Source of the DNA: Eunapius fragilis | Taxonomy: Eukaryota > Porifera > Demospongiae > Spongillida > Spongillidae | Assembly (NCBI GenBank): GCA_963681505.1 | Contig: OY811988.1 | Coordinates: 5,827,193-5,891,192, forward strand | Length of the DNA: 64,000 nt | Reading direction: 5' to 3' | Shown: in pieces, positions 36,601-45,743 of the stretch | Layout: every line of letters begins with the position of its first letter | Numbering within the stretch: position 1 is the first letter of the stretch | Translations under genes and position numbers: made by a program | The notes under the pieces: model-generated | The model's database searches: none | Seen by the model: only the letters and a program-made list of their open reading frames with translations | Told to the model about the DNA's origin: nothing

Positions 36601-38148
36601 AGGTCAGCATGCACTGAATCATTTATTTGATTCATGCAGCTTAATGCAGCTTAAATTAAGCCAGGTTTTGAGCCGATGAGAGGTCAAAAAACATCCATAC
36701 ACTGTTATGTATTAAGGACAAATCGAATACTACATGCACGTCTATCAAAGCAAAATAGTTCCTTTGCTCTGTTTAGGCAAACACATCAAACCCAAGGAAG
36801 CAGATTGCAGCTTAAAAATAAATACCACTGCACATAGACAAAAGTATGTATTAAATGCTAAAATTTTACGCAACAAAATTCAGCACAGCCATTATATTTA
36901 ATCTATCTTCGTAACGGGTAAACAAACAAGACAAGTTGATAGTGACATGGGTCTTCTAACACACATCTTTGTAACGGGTAAACGAACAAGACAAGTTGAT
37001 AGTGACAGGGGACTTCTAACACACATCTTGGACTGATCTGGAAGCTACTGTAGAGAGATATTTACGTATTTAACCCCTAGGGGTGTGTGTTCCATAACAA
37101 GACATAAGGGCAAATATATAGAAATGGTGTAGTTTGGTACTTGGAAAATAGTAAGTCGATTTAGCCCAACACATCTGGTAGACATATCGGACGTAATGTG
37201 GAAACATACTATCAGAAACACTAATGTGAATAAATCAATACTTGATACATATCAGCCATCTCGCAGTGTAAAAGATATGTATGAGAGGTGGTTGTAATGA
37301 GAGGTGGTTGTAATGAGAGGTGGTTGTAATGAATCGTGATACCCATTTAGCGGGGTACGGCTCTTAATTTTGTGAGTCCAAAAAACTAAAAAAGCGTGAC
37401 TTCCACATATGTAATTAACAAAACATTTAGAAATCATTGCGTGATTGAGATTGAACAGCAAATAATCACACACTTCTGATTTTTGATGTTTAGAAGATTT
37501 TTAAAATTCTCCTTAAATCACAACTTCCCCCCCCCAATACAATCAATGTTGGACCAAAAAATGTGAGGGGGTCAGTTACCTCCTGTACCCCCCCTTCCAT
37601 CCCGTGAGCATGTGTCTAAACTATCTCTATCACAAAAGCAGAGCATGATAGCTACGCGGGGCCCACGTGACTAACTACCAGAACTCTACCAGTGGCATCA
37701 TTGTGCATATCATAGTTTTTAGTTTTAATTTAAAGAAATGCGCCAAAAAAATAAGAAGACTCTGTGGGTAAATTAACACCCGTACATATAATATGGGCCT
37801 TTGGTATCCAAATGGTTCGTAAATATTGGTATCCATTATACGGTGACACGCGTACATACGGCTGTCTTATAGGAGTTGTAAATTGTCACTCAATACAACT
37901 ATTTAAATATTCACTAACCTGTGTGCATTAGGAAGTAAGTTTTTACTACGGCTGCATGCGCATATATATACTCACGGATACGTGAATGAATTGCCGATGT
38001 CCAAAGTGAATGCCTTTCCCGTCGGGTCGGTACCAGAGCATTGACAGCCGCTGGGACTAATAGCACAGGTTTGAGGCTGACCAAGGGCCAACTGTAGTAA
38101 ATTGCAGAACAAAACGACCAGCAGTACTGCCACACGCACGTTCGCCAT
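27919..38148 (-). CDS. Secreted protein with three MRH-like domains
   Basis: There are thirteen exons in transcription order: 38148-37976, 36402-36306, 36003-35873, 35606-35510, 34988-34876, 34669-34585, 33868-33750, 31072-30988, 30635-30520, 29253-29169, 28648-28527, 28244-28163, 28032-27919. They total 1419 bases (472 aa) and phases close. A signal peptide ([18 protein letters not shown]) precedes three repeats of a four-exon module: C-x-C with FTLDI; Y-x-Y-x-FSPC-x-P; VCQ with WTV and FTV-x-Y; then R-(T/S)-T. The Gln of VCQ, the Arg at the next exon start, a Glu 21-22 residues later and a Tyr 6 further (modules 2 and 3) fit the spacing of the Gln-Arg-Glu-Tyr set of mannose-6-phosphate-receptor homology domains. 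It may therefore bind a glycan. No transmembrane segment is evident. Almost every intron is filled with tandem repeats. Confidence 0.65.
28299..28445 (+). repeat. Irregular ATGATGATCACCCAC repeats
   Basis: About nine imperfect copies of a 15-20-base unit lie in the intron before exon 12 of the MRH gene. Confidence 0.6.
28660..28719 (+). repeat. (GT)n microsatellite at a splice acceptor
   Basis: About 30 GT dinucleotides lie here. On the gene strand this is (AC)n ending 12 bases before the acceptor of exon 11 (gttgtag), in the place of the polypyrimidine tract. Confidence 0.8.
28935..29182 (-). repeat. 27-bp minisatellite made of splice donors
   Basis: About nine copies of a 27-base unit lie directly downstream of exon 10. 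On the gene strand each unit contains tgccagg/gtaagtg (one copy altered), repeating the exon 10 donor. The unit is a multiple of three and open in the coding frame (VSGCGSCAR). Confidence 0.85.
29279..30369 (+). repeat. 24-bp minisatellite, about 45 copies
   Basis: The unit is ggtatgagaccaccacctgg followed by tcat. Variants differ at one or two positions. On the gene strand the array lies between exons 9 and 10 and ends about 25 bases from the exon 10 acceptor. It is open in several frames on both strands because 24 is a multiple of three. Confidence 0.9.
30719..30992 (-). repeat. 18-bp minisatellite made of splice donors
   Basis: About 15 copies of an 18-base unit (gene strand GTAAGCATGTACACATAT) start exactly at the exon 8 donor. 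Each copy recreates ACATAT/GTAAGCATG. The first eight or so units stay open in the coding frame (VSMYTY). An irregular unit near 30850 then shifts the frame. Confidence 0.85.
30988..34988 (-). CDS. MRH-like module 2 (exons 5-8)
   Basis: Exon 5 has [20 protein letters not shown]. Exon 6 has [14 protein letters not shown]. Exon 7 has VCQRARDG and [16 protein letters not shown]. Exon 8 has [10 protein letters not shown] and [10 protein letters not shown]. Exon 7 ends at the donor CCTAG/GTATGTG that is tandemly copied in 31581-33756. Exon 8 ends at ACATAT/GTAAGCATG, copied in 30719-30992. Confidence 0.62.
31581..33756 (-). repeat. 23-bp minisatellite made of splice donors, about 95 copies
   Basis: The unit on the plus strand is gatcatgggacacataccta then ggt. 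On the gene strand each unit reads cacctag/gtatgtgtcc, identical to the end of exon 7 and its donor. Some copies carry a one-base insertion (ccttaggt) or base changes. 23 is not a multiple of three. Confidence 0.92.
34020..34470 (+). repeat. Two-phase minisatellite (31-bp then 20-bp units)
   Basis: Five copies of a unit with gtgtggaatatgtgagtgtg are followed by about fourteen copies of gtgaaggtgtgagagggata. The array lies in the intron between MRH exons 6 and 7. Confidence 0.85.
34675..34802 (+). repeat. 21-bp minisatellite, six copies
   Basis: The unit is agagtgggatggggaggaga then c. The array ends beside the acceptor of MRH exon 6 on the gene strand. Confidence 0.8.
35025..35280 (+). repeat. 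Short tandem repeats (ccatagcaaccctcggc-type)
   Basis: About 15 copies of a 16-17-base unit lie in the intron between MRH exons 4 and 5. A purine-rich tract (gggaggg-type) follows at 35310-35480, next to the exon 4 donor. Confidence 0.75.
35510..38148 (-). CDS. MRH-like module 1 (exons 1-4)
   Basis: Exon 1 holds the signal peptide, GCQCSG and [12 protein letters not shown]. Exon 2 holds [14 protein letters not shown]. Exon 3 holds VCQQSS and [17 protein letters not shown]. Exon 4 holds TTTAYFVEN and YYYNNYTY. The exon phases are 0-2, 2-0, 0-2 and 2-0, the same as in the later modules. The Glu expected near the end of the domain is replaced by Ala-type residues here, so this module may not bind ligand. 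Confidence 0.6.
35635..35880 (+). repeat. cctccccacaggcac tandem repeats and a duplicated donor
   Basis: About 12 copies of a 15-20-base unit lie in the intron between MRH exons 3 and 4. At the exon 3 end the donor segment (gene strand ATAAG/GTTTGTGTG) is present twice, 42 bases apart. Confidence 0.7.
36205..36300 (+). repeat. CA-rich short repeats beside the exon 2 donor
   Basis: Repeated catgcacacat units begin 5-10 bases inside the intron after MRH exon 2. Confidence 0.65.
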
Positions 38149-38234
38149 CTTTCTCCAATAACTGGGCGGCAGACGAAATATTAGGTTACCGTGGGCAAGG
38201 GGGGGGGGGCTTAAAACTATGTCATCGCTGACCT

Positions 38235-38250
38235 TTACCAAATATGGTAA
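38235..38250. promoter_or_regulatory. CArG-box palindrome upstream of the MRH gene
   Basis: TTACCAAATATGGTAA is identical to 24068-24083 and lies 87 bases upstream of the MRH gene ATG (38148). The core CCAAATATGG matches the SRF/MADS-box consensus. Confidence 0.5.
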
Positions 38251-38334
38251 TAGGCTCCTCCTTTCTGTTTGTGGGAATACTTGCGGTTTGATTTTAATAC
38301 AGTGGGGACTCACGTATCAGCACCTCGCGTACAG

Positions 38335-38550
38335 TACCGACTCGGAACAACGGAAAATAAGAAATATTCATGGTGTTCGTAGCGCAACCTTACTTCTTTC
38401 ATCTATCAGTCGATATCATCGATCTGGACCGTCCTTCACCAAATTAATTTTTATTGATGAAAGCGGTAAGGTGTGCTATGTACACCAACATAGCACTTCC
38501 CAACTCCATGATGAATATGCCTTATTTTTCACTTTTCTGTTGTTCCGAGC
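38335..38550. mobile_element. Foldback element with cggaacaacgg ends
   Basis: The left arm cggaacaacggaaaataag runs to gcgcaaccttac and tttcatc. The right arm runs gatgaaagcggtaaggtg to cttatttttc and ctgttgttccg. They are imperfect complements. A related fragment lies at 11265-11352 and a piece at about 9760. Confidence 0.55.
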
Positions 38551-38564
38551 GCAATATATGGGGA

Positions 38565-38640
38565 GGAATTCCGATGGACCCCGGGCCTTGAACACGGTAC
38601 CTCGAGCATGAGAGCTCCCACTAAGCCAGACTGGACTAGC
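38565..38640 (-). repeat. tRNA-derived (SINE-like) segment
   Basis: The minus strand reads tggcttagtgggagc (A-box-like), then catgctcgaggtaccg and tgttcaaggcccgg (B-box-like). The A-to-B spacing suits a tRNA, but no full cloverleaf with an acceptor stem is visible, so it is read as a tRNA-derived SINE head. Confidence 0.45.
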
Positions 38641-38769
38641 TTGAAGTGCTATATTTGAAAGTAACAGCAATACCTTTCGAAAACTGTTAACCGTTAATCA
38701 ATTGACACTGAGTTTCGTTTTGTTCCTCCTGTTCACAACATGGTCTGGGGACCAGACAGATGGTTCAGA

Positions 38770-39245
38770 GGTCCCACCCGTAGATCGGTCTCTTCGAAAG
38801 TCCGGCAATCTCCGGTAGCCCCGTCAATTGCCGTAGATTGGTCCCTTCGAAAGTCCGGCAATCTCCGGTAGCGCCGTAAATTGCCGTAGATTGGTCCCTT
38901 CGAAAGTCCGGCAATCTCCGGTAGCGCCGTCAATTGCCGTAGATTGGTCCCTTCGAAAGTCCGGCAATCTCCTGTAGCGTCGTAAATTGCCGTAGATTGG
39001 TCCCTTCGAAAGTTCGGCAATCTCCGGTAGCGCCGTAAATTGCCGTAGATTGGTCCCTTCGAAAGTCCGGCAATCTCCGGTAGCGCCGTCAATTGCCGTA
39101 GATTGGTCCCTTCGAAAGTCCGGCAATCTCCGGTATCGCCGTCAATTACCGTAGATTGGTCCCTTCGAAAGTCCGGCAATCTCCGGTAGCGCCGTCATTG
39201 GTTCCTTCGAAAGTCCGGCAATCTCCGGTGGTGCCGTCAATTACC
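38770..39245 (+). repeat. 53-bp tandem repeat, about nine copies
   Basis: Each unit contains tagattggtcccttcgaaag, then tccggcaatctccggtagcg and ccgtcaattgccg. Copies differ by single bases; one near 39197 is shortened. There is no gene here, and the minus-strand ORFs are by-products. Confidence 0.9.
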
Positions 39246-39289
39246 GTTGGAGAGATATTAATTTTGACCTACATGTATGTGCATGATAT

Positions 39290-39415
39290 ATGGGTGATGA
39301 TGGTTGATGGTCATGTATGGTTATGTGATGATGGTGATGGTGATGAGTGATGATGGTGATGGTGATGAGTGATGATGGTGATGGTGATGCAATGAGTGAT
39401 GATGGTAATGGTGGT
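39290..39415 (+). repeat. GATGGT-rich simple repeat
   Basis: Repeated gatgatggtgatggtgatga units without other structure. Confidence 0.7.
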
Positions 39416-39649
39416 CTTGTTACCTACAGACCCATCATGCCGGTCACATTGCATCATCACCGCAACGGTCTGGACACTATGCATAGAGATCATCTGCGTT
39501 ACGCACGTGACGGCCATGCAAGTGACCCCTCAGTGTCATTTGCACGCCTAGGGGTGTATGTTCAATACAGCGATGACTCTGCGTTACACACATTAGTCTG
39601 AGCCAGATGACCTGTCATCTGGTACCCATGCAGACTATACTGCACATAT

Positions 39650-39703
39650 GGTCTGGAGCACTCGGACGTGTTGGGTGCCACGATTCTGCGGGCCGTCGGC
39701 ATA
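39650..39703 (-). promoter_or_regulatory. Promoter relic, proximal half, like the small secreted genes
   Basis: The minus strand reads gccgacggcccgcagaatcg, then tggcacccaacacgtccgag. This matches the segment between the TATA box and the ATG of the genes at 41471 and 45744. No homologous coding exon follows on the minus strand. Confidence 0.6.
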
Positions 39704-40050
39704 TCGGAAGATTCGTTAGAAACTTCCATATAGGATTTGACCCCGACTATGAATGTCATTAAAAAAACGCGACCCGTCTGTAACAACACTCCCGACGATC
39801 GGATCGTGTAGCTTGTTTTAGCAATCGATCTAGAAGTCAAAAATAAGTAGTTTCGTTTTTTTTTCATGTCGCTGAACCGCGTGGTTGTTGAGAACAAGAG
39901 TGTACTGCCCGTCCTCGTACCCAGTCTCGGAACAAGGGGCGGGTCGTCTTCTTATTCTTCTCCTTCTCCTCCTTCTTCTTGGCAACGCATAACTCAGGAC
40001 AGGAACATTTCTAAGCGATGAAAATTTCACCAATAGCTTCAGAATCGGCT
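39704..40050 (-). mobile_element. Dispersed repeat R, copy 2
   Basis: The minus strand has a start codon at 40033 followed by a peptide with NVPVLSYALP and an Arg run. It then has gtttttttaatgacattc near 39752-39770, ccatatag-type sequence, and a terminal hairpin ggaagattc-gtta-gaaacttcc (about 39708-39729) with one mismatch. The foldback copy 2 lies 40 bases away. Confidence 0.6.
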
Positions 40051-40093
40051 GGAGGACTCGCTTTTATATAATATATGAAAAAAAAAATTAAGA

Positions 40094-40383
40094 AAACAAG
40101 TAAATAAAAACATTCTCTACGAGAAAGTTGGTGGGATATAGGATTTGATTATGACATTGGTGGTGTAAAAAGCAAGGAAACAAGGTCTTATCAGAAGGGA
40201 AAATGTCATAGTCCTATATTTAGCACATTTCTAGGGCATGTGTTGTTTGTGTGCTAAATATAGGACTATGACATTTTCCCTTCTGATAAGACCTTGTTTC
40301 CTTGCTTTCTACACCATCAATGTCATAATCAAATTCTATATCCCACCAACTTTCTCGTAGAGAATGTTTTTATTTACTTGTTT
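40094..40383. mobile_element. 290-bp foldback element, copy 2
   Basis: The left arm starts aaacaagtaaataaaaac and the right arm ends gtttttatttacttgttt. The inner arms around atgtcatagtcctatattta are paired. It shares its outer parts with copies 1 and 3 but has its own inner sequence. Confidence 0.82.
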
Positions 40384-40455
40384 ATATATACCTGTTAGAA
40401 CGCGATGACATGCATGAAGGAAAAATGCAAACGCATCACGCATGATATCTATACC
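40384..40455 (-). promoter_or_regulatory. Promoter relic, distal half
   Basis: The reverse complement matches the upstream region of the gene at 45744 (gcgtgatgcgtttgcatttt, then cgcgttctaacaggtatat). With 39650-39703 it forms one promoter split by about 680 bases of inserted DNA next to the TATA region. Confidence 0.6.
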
Positions 40456-41037
40456 GAACGAGAAAAGCCTTCTTCTCACATGGGCTGGTTGCACGTCAAA
40501 GCGCCGGGGTATATCGCCTCAGTGTTGGTGACCTTATCAGTACCCGTATAATCACCTGATATAATCACTGACATATTTTTAATTATACGATGATCAATGC
40601 TAATAAATAGGATCGACGTGCTCGTAGCTGAAGAGACGATTAATTCAAGCAGACAGTGCATGCAGGGGCATATCATTATAGAGAGCATTGCCGAACCAAA
40701 CCTATACCGGCACAAGTTCCTCGTGCAGAATTGTAATTCCAAATAGTTTGAAACAGGTTTGGGCCGCTAATATCAGACGGGAGACTGACATGTTCGTCAT
40801 AACAGCTGGTACTTCCCGTAATTATAAAATTTGGCCTGGCCTCCGGCCCGAACGCTTTGCGTGACCCCGGCTTGTTGCCATGCCCCACATCGCCATCTTT
40901 TACCAAATGTTCCAAAATAATGTTGTCTCCTGTATTGCATTTTAGCACATTGATGATGTCATATACTGACATGTGAATAAATGATGTCACTACACTAACT
41001 CATATGCATGGTCTCCGAGGCCGCCATGCACTGATGT

Positions 41038-41471
41038 TTAGCGTCCGGCGGGAGCGGCCGTGGTGGGTGCGGCCGTAGTTGCTTTAGGTTTAGGTTTGGA
41101 ACTTGGACGAGCTCCGGGGGCAGCCCCTGCACGTGAGCGGGGTTTGGTAGTGGCGGGTGCGGTGCTATTGGCGGCGGGGGCCGGCGTTGCCCCTTTAGTT
41201 TTAGCTCCGGGGGTGGCTCCGGCGCCTTTGCGGGGCTTGGTGGTGGTTGTGGTGGTATTGGCGGCGGGGGCGGGGGTCGGCCGTTTGGTCATTGGCTTTC
41301 TCACTGCTCTTCTTTGTCCTTCATCCTCATAACGACCTGTGGAATCGTGGCATGCACTGCTGAATTAAAAAATAGACGAACATCATGGCATATACCTTCA
41401 GCCTGGGACCATACTAGGCTACAGACGAAGACGACAACACAGACAGCGATGGCAACTCTGGAGTAAAACAT
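41038..41471 (-). CDS. Small secreted Thr/Pro/Ala-rich protein, copy 1
   Basis: Two exons, 41471-41396 (76 bases) and 41336-41038 (299 bases), give 124 aa. Exon 1 encodes a signal peptide (VAIAVCVVVFVCSLVWSQA). Exon 2 encodes RYEDEGQRRAVRKPMTKRPT followed by low-complexity TTTTTTKP, APAANSTAPATTKP and TAAPAGR stretches, which is mucin-like and basic. I do not recognise the family. The 59-base intron is GT-AG and phase 1. A TATAAATAG (41516-41524, minus strand) lies 45 bases before the ATG. The paralogue is at 45744-46178. Confidence 0.7.
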
Positions 41472-41515
41472 TTTGCGGTACTCAGACGTGTTGGGTGCAC
41501 TGTTCTGCGGTCGGC

Positions 41516-41524
41516 CTATTTATA
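41516..41524 (-). promoter_or_regulatory. TATA box of secreted copy 1
   Basis: TATAAATAG on the minus strand, 45 bases upstream of the ATG. The same position and flanks (tagrccgaccgcagaa) are conserved in copy 2. Confidence 0.55.
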
Positions 41525-42544
41525 TATACCTTTTAGAACATGACATATGGCAGGAATGCATACATTTGGCAAGCTAGAGAGAGCTCCTGCCAACCATCTC
41601 GCTTCAGGAGTACGAATATGGAAGATGTAATTAACGCCCTGTGCCCAAAAATGTCAATCATAATTAAAGCTATCGCTTTGTATATATGCGTGCAATTAAT
41701 ATTTTGGTTGGATTTAATTGAGCCAAGTGAGCAATTAGCGAGGTACCCGTAGTGATGAAAACAACGTAACACTATCACGCCCCTCGACATCTAAACATGA
41801 ATTATGTGATCACACGTACACGTGTGCGTGTGGTTTGATCGATTGTAGATTATGCCATGCAAACATATAAATGATCCGCAATAGATTGCAGACGGTGGAA
41901 ATTTAATAACGATAACCCTTCAAATCCAGTGTATTTTAATAATGAATTCGTTTTGCATGCAAGGGGGAGGGGGATCTTACAAAACAGTTTTTATAATTTT
42001 AAGGTCTGACCCATCACTACTTGAACACGTTCAAATCCAGTCAAACAGACGCTTCGGTAAATCAAGCACTCTGTATTATTGGAAACCCCATTGCTGTTTG
42101 AAGTGGGTCAAAAACGTATAATTAGAGCTATTGCCAAAACGTATTACACGCCACTGGAGTTCCACGTTGATAACCTGGAAAACACTGCCCATTGTGGGCT
42201 GGGACACTCTATAAGGGATGGAGGTCGTCGTTCCAAGGTTACGAATGAACTGTTTTTGTGCAATTAACTTGAAGTTACAAATGGACAACGAGCAGGTCTT
42301 TACCCCCAGTCATTTTGCAAGCGGCAATCAAATGCAATATGTGTGTGCATGCGGCATGCGTCCATTTTATGAGCTGTATAACTAGGAAGCCATCCTTGGT
42401 GTAGAGCAGTGCTGCCGCGATATGGTCTTTTGCAGATCGATATTGTATCGCGAGCGGCATGAGCTATATAAACCAGAAAAGAAATAATGAAGCCATTTAC
42501 CAGTAAATGCATCTGTCAGCGTCATGATTCGTATTGTAATTTTG

Positions 42545-42605
42545 TCGTTATACAAGTAGCCTCCTTTAATCCCCCCCCCCCCCCCTTCCCCCACCCCACC
42601 CCCTG
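42545..42605 (+). repeat. Poly-C tract
   Basis: A long C run with ttccccc and accccacccc. It is a G-quadruplex candidate on the minus strand. The rest of 41850-43900 shows no supported gene. Confidence 0.5.
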
Positions 42606-43930
42606 CCCATAAAAAAACCGTGTACTTATAAGCACCCAGACCACCTCAAATCCTCGTACCAGAACCATCTCAACTGCATCTCAAGGGTAATCAATAATGC
42701 AGTGACCTCAACAGCACATGCGCATCATGCGCATTAGCCCCTTGTCTATTTAATAGTTTCGAAGACCAGCATTTTCTATTTTCATTGCAAATGTGCACCC
42801 GATAGACATATCCTAGTTATTTTGGGGTGTGAATACACTTTTTTGCGTGCCTGGCTAAACTACGCTCGATCGAAACACATGTTACATAGGTACTTTGACA
42901 AATCACGTAACTACCGTACAAAATTGTCTCCTAAAAATTGAAACGTAATTTTTGACTGCCGGAAAGGATTGATTTGAGGCGATCGATTGTTTGCGCTGGT
43001 TTCGAGCTCTATTGTGCCTGCTATATTCCATAAAGGTAGCCCATGGCTTCTTTTTAGCATTTGGTATTCGTTGTACACGGTGAACTGATACGCATTAATA
43101 AGCTATGGGCGTGTCAAAAAAGGATATGGTTTGATGGCTATAGAATTTTGTGGCGCATTGACAGGGTTGCATGAAATACATATGAAAGCATTAAGGACAC
43201 CTAGATGCATTACTCATATAAATATGAGGGCAATCAGACAATGCGCAGGGTGTTGCCTCGAAGCCTCCACGAACGGCTTCATATGGTTTAAGGTACGCAA
43301 TTATCGTGAAAGCTAATAGCTTTTATGACAGTGGGACGTCATAATTGTTGGTCCTAATGTTACTAAGATATGTATCTGACCTTTTTTTACGTAGGTAGAG
43401 AGTGTTAACGAAGTGTTCTATATAATACACACCTTATCGTTGCCGTGGGTTCTTTAGCTAGATTATTTTCAGACTCTGCTGCTTATGTAGTAACAGCACC
43501 TTGCATATCACGAGGTTCTGATTTAGCGCAGTGCTCTTATCAATCAAACCAATTAAATCAAAAATTGTCATGGCAACATGCACTGTGAGCTTATTATTCA
43601 TGAGTTATTTGAGAATACTATGTTTATTAAACTCTATATTATTATTCAACAATTCATCTGTGTGTGGTTGCATGGATGACGAAGAATGTTACGTTGCCGT
43701 TTTAAAAATGACATGAATGAACGTAATGAACTGCAAGCACCCATGATACAAAAGGGGCTTATGTTTTACATCCACACTAAATAGCATCTCAATGTTTAGA
43801 AAATACAAGAAATATCATTGCATCAATTCTTGAGCACTCCTGTGTCAACACTACACCTGATGCATTGCGTTGGGCAATACGTCACATGATGTAATGTCAA
43901 AAATTAACAAGGTGTTGGGCTGAAGTAGAG

Positions 43931-44690
43931 ATGTTTCTCAATGAGCAGTTTATAGTGTCTATTGACACAGCTGAAAATGTAGCTGTTCCTTTACCAGTTT
44001 TGAATACAGAGATCGATATAAGGTGCAATCCACCTTTCAGTATCCTACATAATGACATAAGAACTGATTGTAAGAATTGTGCTAAAAAGAAGGATGAGTT
44101 GCAGAGAATGGCAAAAGTAAATCCCATGCTTAAGCGACAACTGAAAATGAACAATCACGGGTGTAGGCATTTACGCAAAGCTAAACCTTCAGATGAACAG
44201 GAAAAAAATAATACTGTTTAGCATAGCGGAAGCAAAAAAAATGCGTGCACAGCTTAAAAAACGTCGGGAGAATATCGCCAAAATCCAAGATCAACTTGTT
44301 ATAGAAAAAAGACAAAAAAAACATTCAAGTTACAGAAGAAAGCTGAAAAAAAAAAGCTGAATTTAGTACTTAATAACAATGCTGAGTTGTCTGAAGTTCT
44401 CCCTGAACTTAGCATTGAACAAACTGTAGCTGTTAGAAATGTTATATCTAATATGTCTATACTTAATGGCCTTTACATTGAACATTTATGGTTTACTGAG
44501 CAGAAGCGAAACATCAGTATGCATTCTGTACCATGGACACATTATTTCTGTTGAAAAATACTGGTAAAGTCTCCAAAGCCACCATCTGTTACTGGACACA
44601 GGAAGACATCGAGGAAGAAGGGGAAGATGAAAAAATATGCATATTACAGCTGCTTACTGACTACATTGATTTTCCTGACTTGTGAAATGC
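43931..44690 (+). pseudogene. Decayed lysine-rich coding remnant
   Basis: An open stretch (43931-44221) encodes DCKNCAKKKDELQRMAKVNP. Another frame from 44241 gives a charged coiled-coil-like segment (KKRRENIAKIQDQLVIEKRQ), and a third gives ELSEVLPELSIEQTVAVRN. Three frames in succession, with A-run frameshifts, suggest a broken gene, possibly from a DNA transposon. No family is assigned. Confidence 0.4.
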
Positions 44691-45084
44691 CTTTTTCATT
44701 GAATGGTACAATTTTGTTTCCGAGAACATGAGCATTTGGACTATATATTTGCATATCGCAGCGTACATATTTGGCATGATTTTATGCATAATATCTGCTG
44801 TAAAAGGATTTTATATGCAGGTGTGTGTGGCAGTTATTCGGCTGCAGTAGCATGTTTAGTAAGATCAGTGTAGCGAATATAAGTTAAACCGCCATAGTTT
44901 TTCTCAGCGCGGCCATTCAACTCCATACATTTAAAAGTACCGCTTTATGCAGCCGTATTAACCGAATGAACAAAGATGATACCATAAGTAATATAGCATA
45001 TTTTAAACTCTTTTTTAGAACCATGCGAATTGTTGCAAAAATATCAATTTGAAAAAATATCAAAGTACCTAAGTCATGTACACG

Positions 45085-45300
45085 TGTGTGAATGTGTGTG
45101 TGTGTGTGCGTGTGTGCATGGTGTGTGTGTGTATGGTGTGTGTGCATGGTGTGTGTGTATGGTGTGTGTGCATGGTGTGTGTGTGCATGGCGTGTGTGTG
45201 TGCATGATGTGTGTGTGTATGGTGTGTGTGTGCATGGTGTGTGTGTGGGCGTGTATGTGTGCATGGTGTGTATGTGTGTGGGCGTGTGTGTGCATGGTGT

Positions 45301-45351
<51 letters not shown>

Positions 45352-45358
45352 TGTGTGA
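45085..45358 (+). repeat. GT-rich microsatellite/minisatellite
   Basis: (GT)n is interrupted by regularly spaced gcatgg and tatgg. The left duplication arm has only a short GT stretch at the matching place (about 41813-41835), so the array expanded after the duplication. Confidence 0.85.
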
Positions 45359-45686
45359 TCACATCGTTTAGATGTCGAGGGTGCTGGCATTGTTTTCATC
45401 ACAATGGCTAACTAGCTAATTGTTCACTTGGCTCGCTCCATCGGTAAATGTACCCAAACTGAATAGTTCAGTTCATGCCTGTATAACTTTATATAGACAT
45501 TTTTGGCACAGGGCGTTATAATTACGCTTCCATATTCGTACTCCTGAAGAGAGATGGTTGGCAAGAGCTTGCACGTGTCGATGGAGACAACTTTATCTGC
45601 CTACCAATATCCTTATGTCATGCGTGATGCGTTTGCATTTTTTCTTCCTGCATGCTATAACATATCACCGCGTTCTAACAGGTATG

Positions 45687-45695
45687 TATAAATAG
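45687..45695 (+). promoter_or_regulatory. TATA box of secreted copy 2
   Basis: TATAAATAG, 57 bases upstream of the ATG at 45744, with the same downstream context as copy 1. Confidence 0.55.
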
Positions 45696-45743
45696 ACCGA
45701 CCGCAGAATCGTGCATGCACCCAACACGTCTGAGTACCGCAAA

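Larger units (their letters stand above)
40960..41830 (-). repeat. Left arm of a large inverted duplication
   Basis: It matches about 45345-46255 in reverse complement. The arm contains the gene at 41038-41471 and its upstream region and ends near a gtgatcacacg GT-rich segment. The arms differ by indels and point changes, so the duplication is not recent. Confidence 0.7.

Noticed and set aside
38565..38640. A functional tRNA gene
   Set aside because: A- and B-box-like segments are present, but there is no matching acceptor stem or clear anticodon arm. Recorded as a tRNA-derived repeat.
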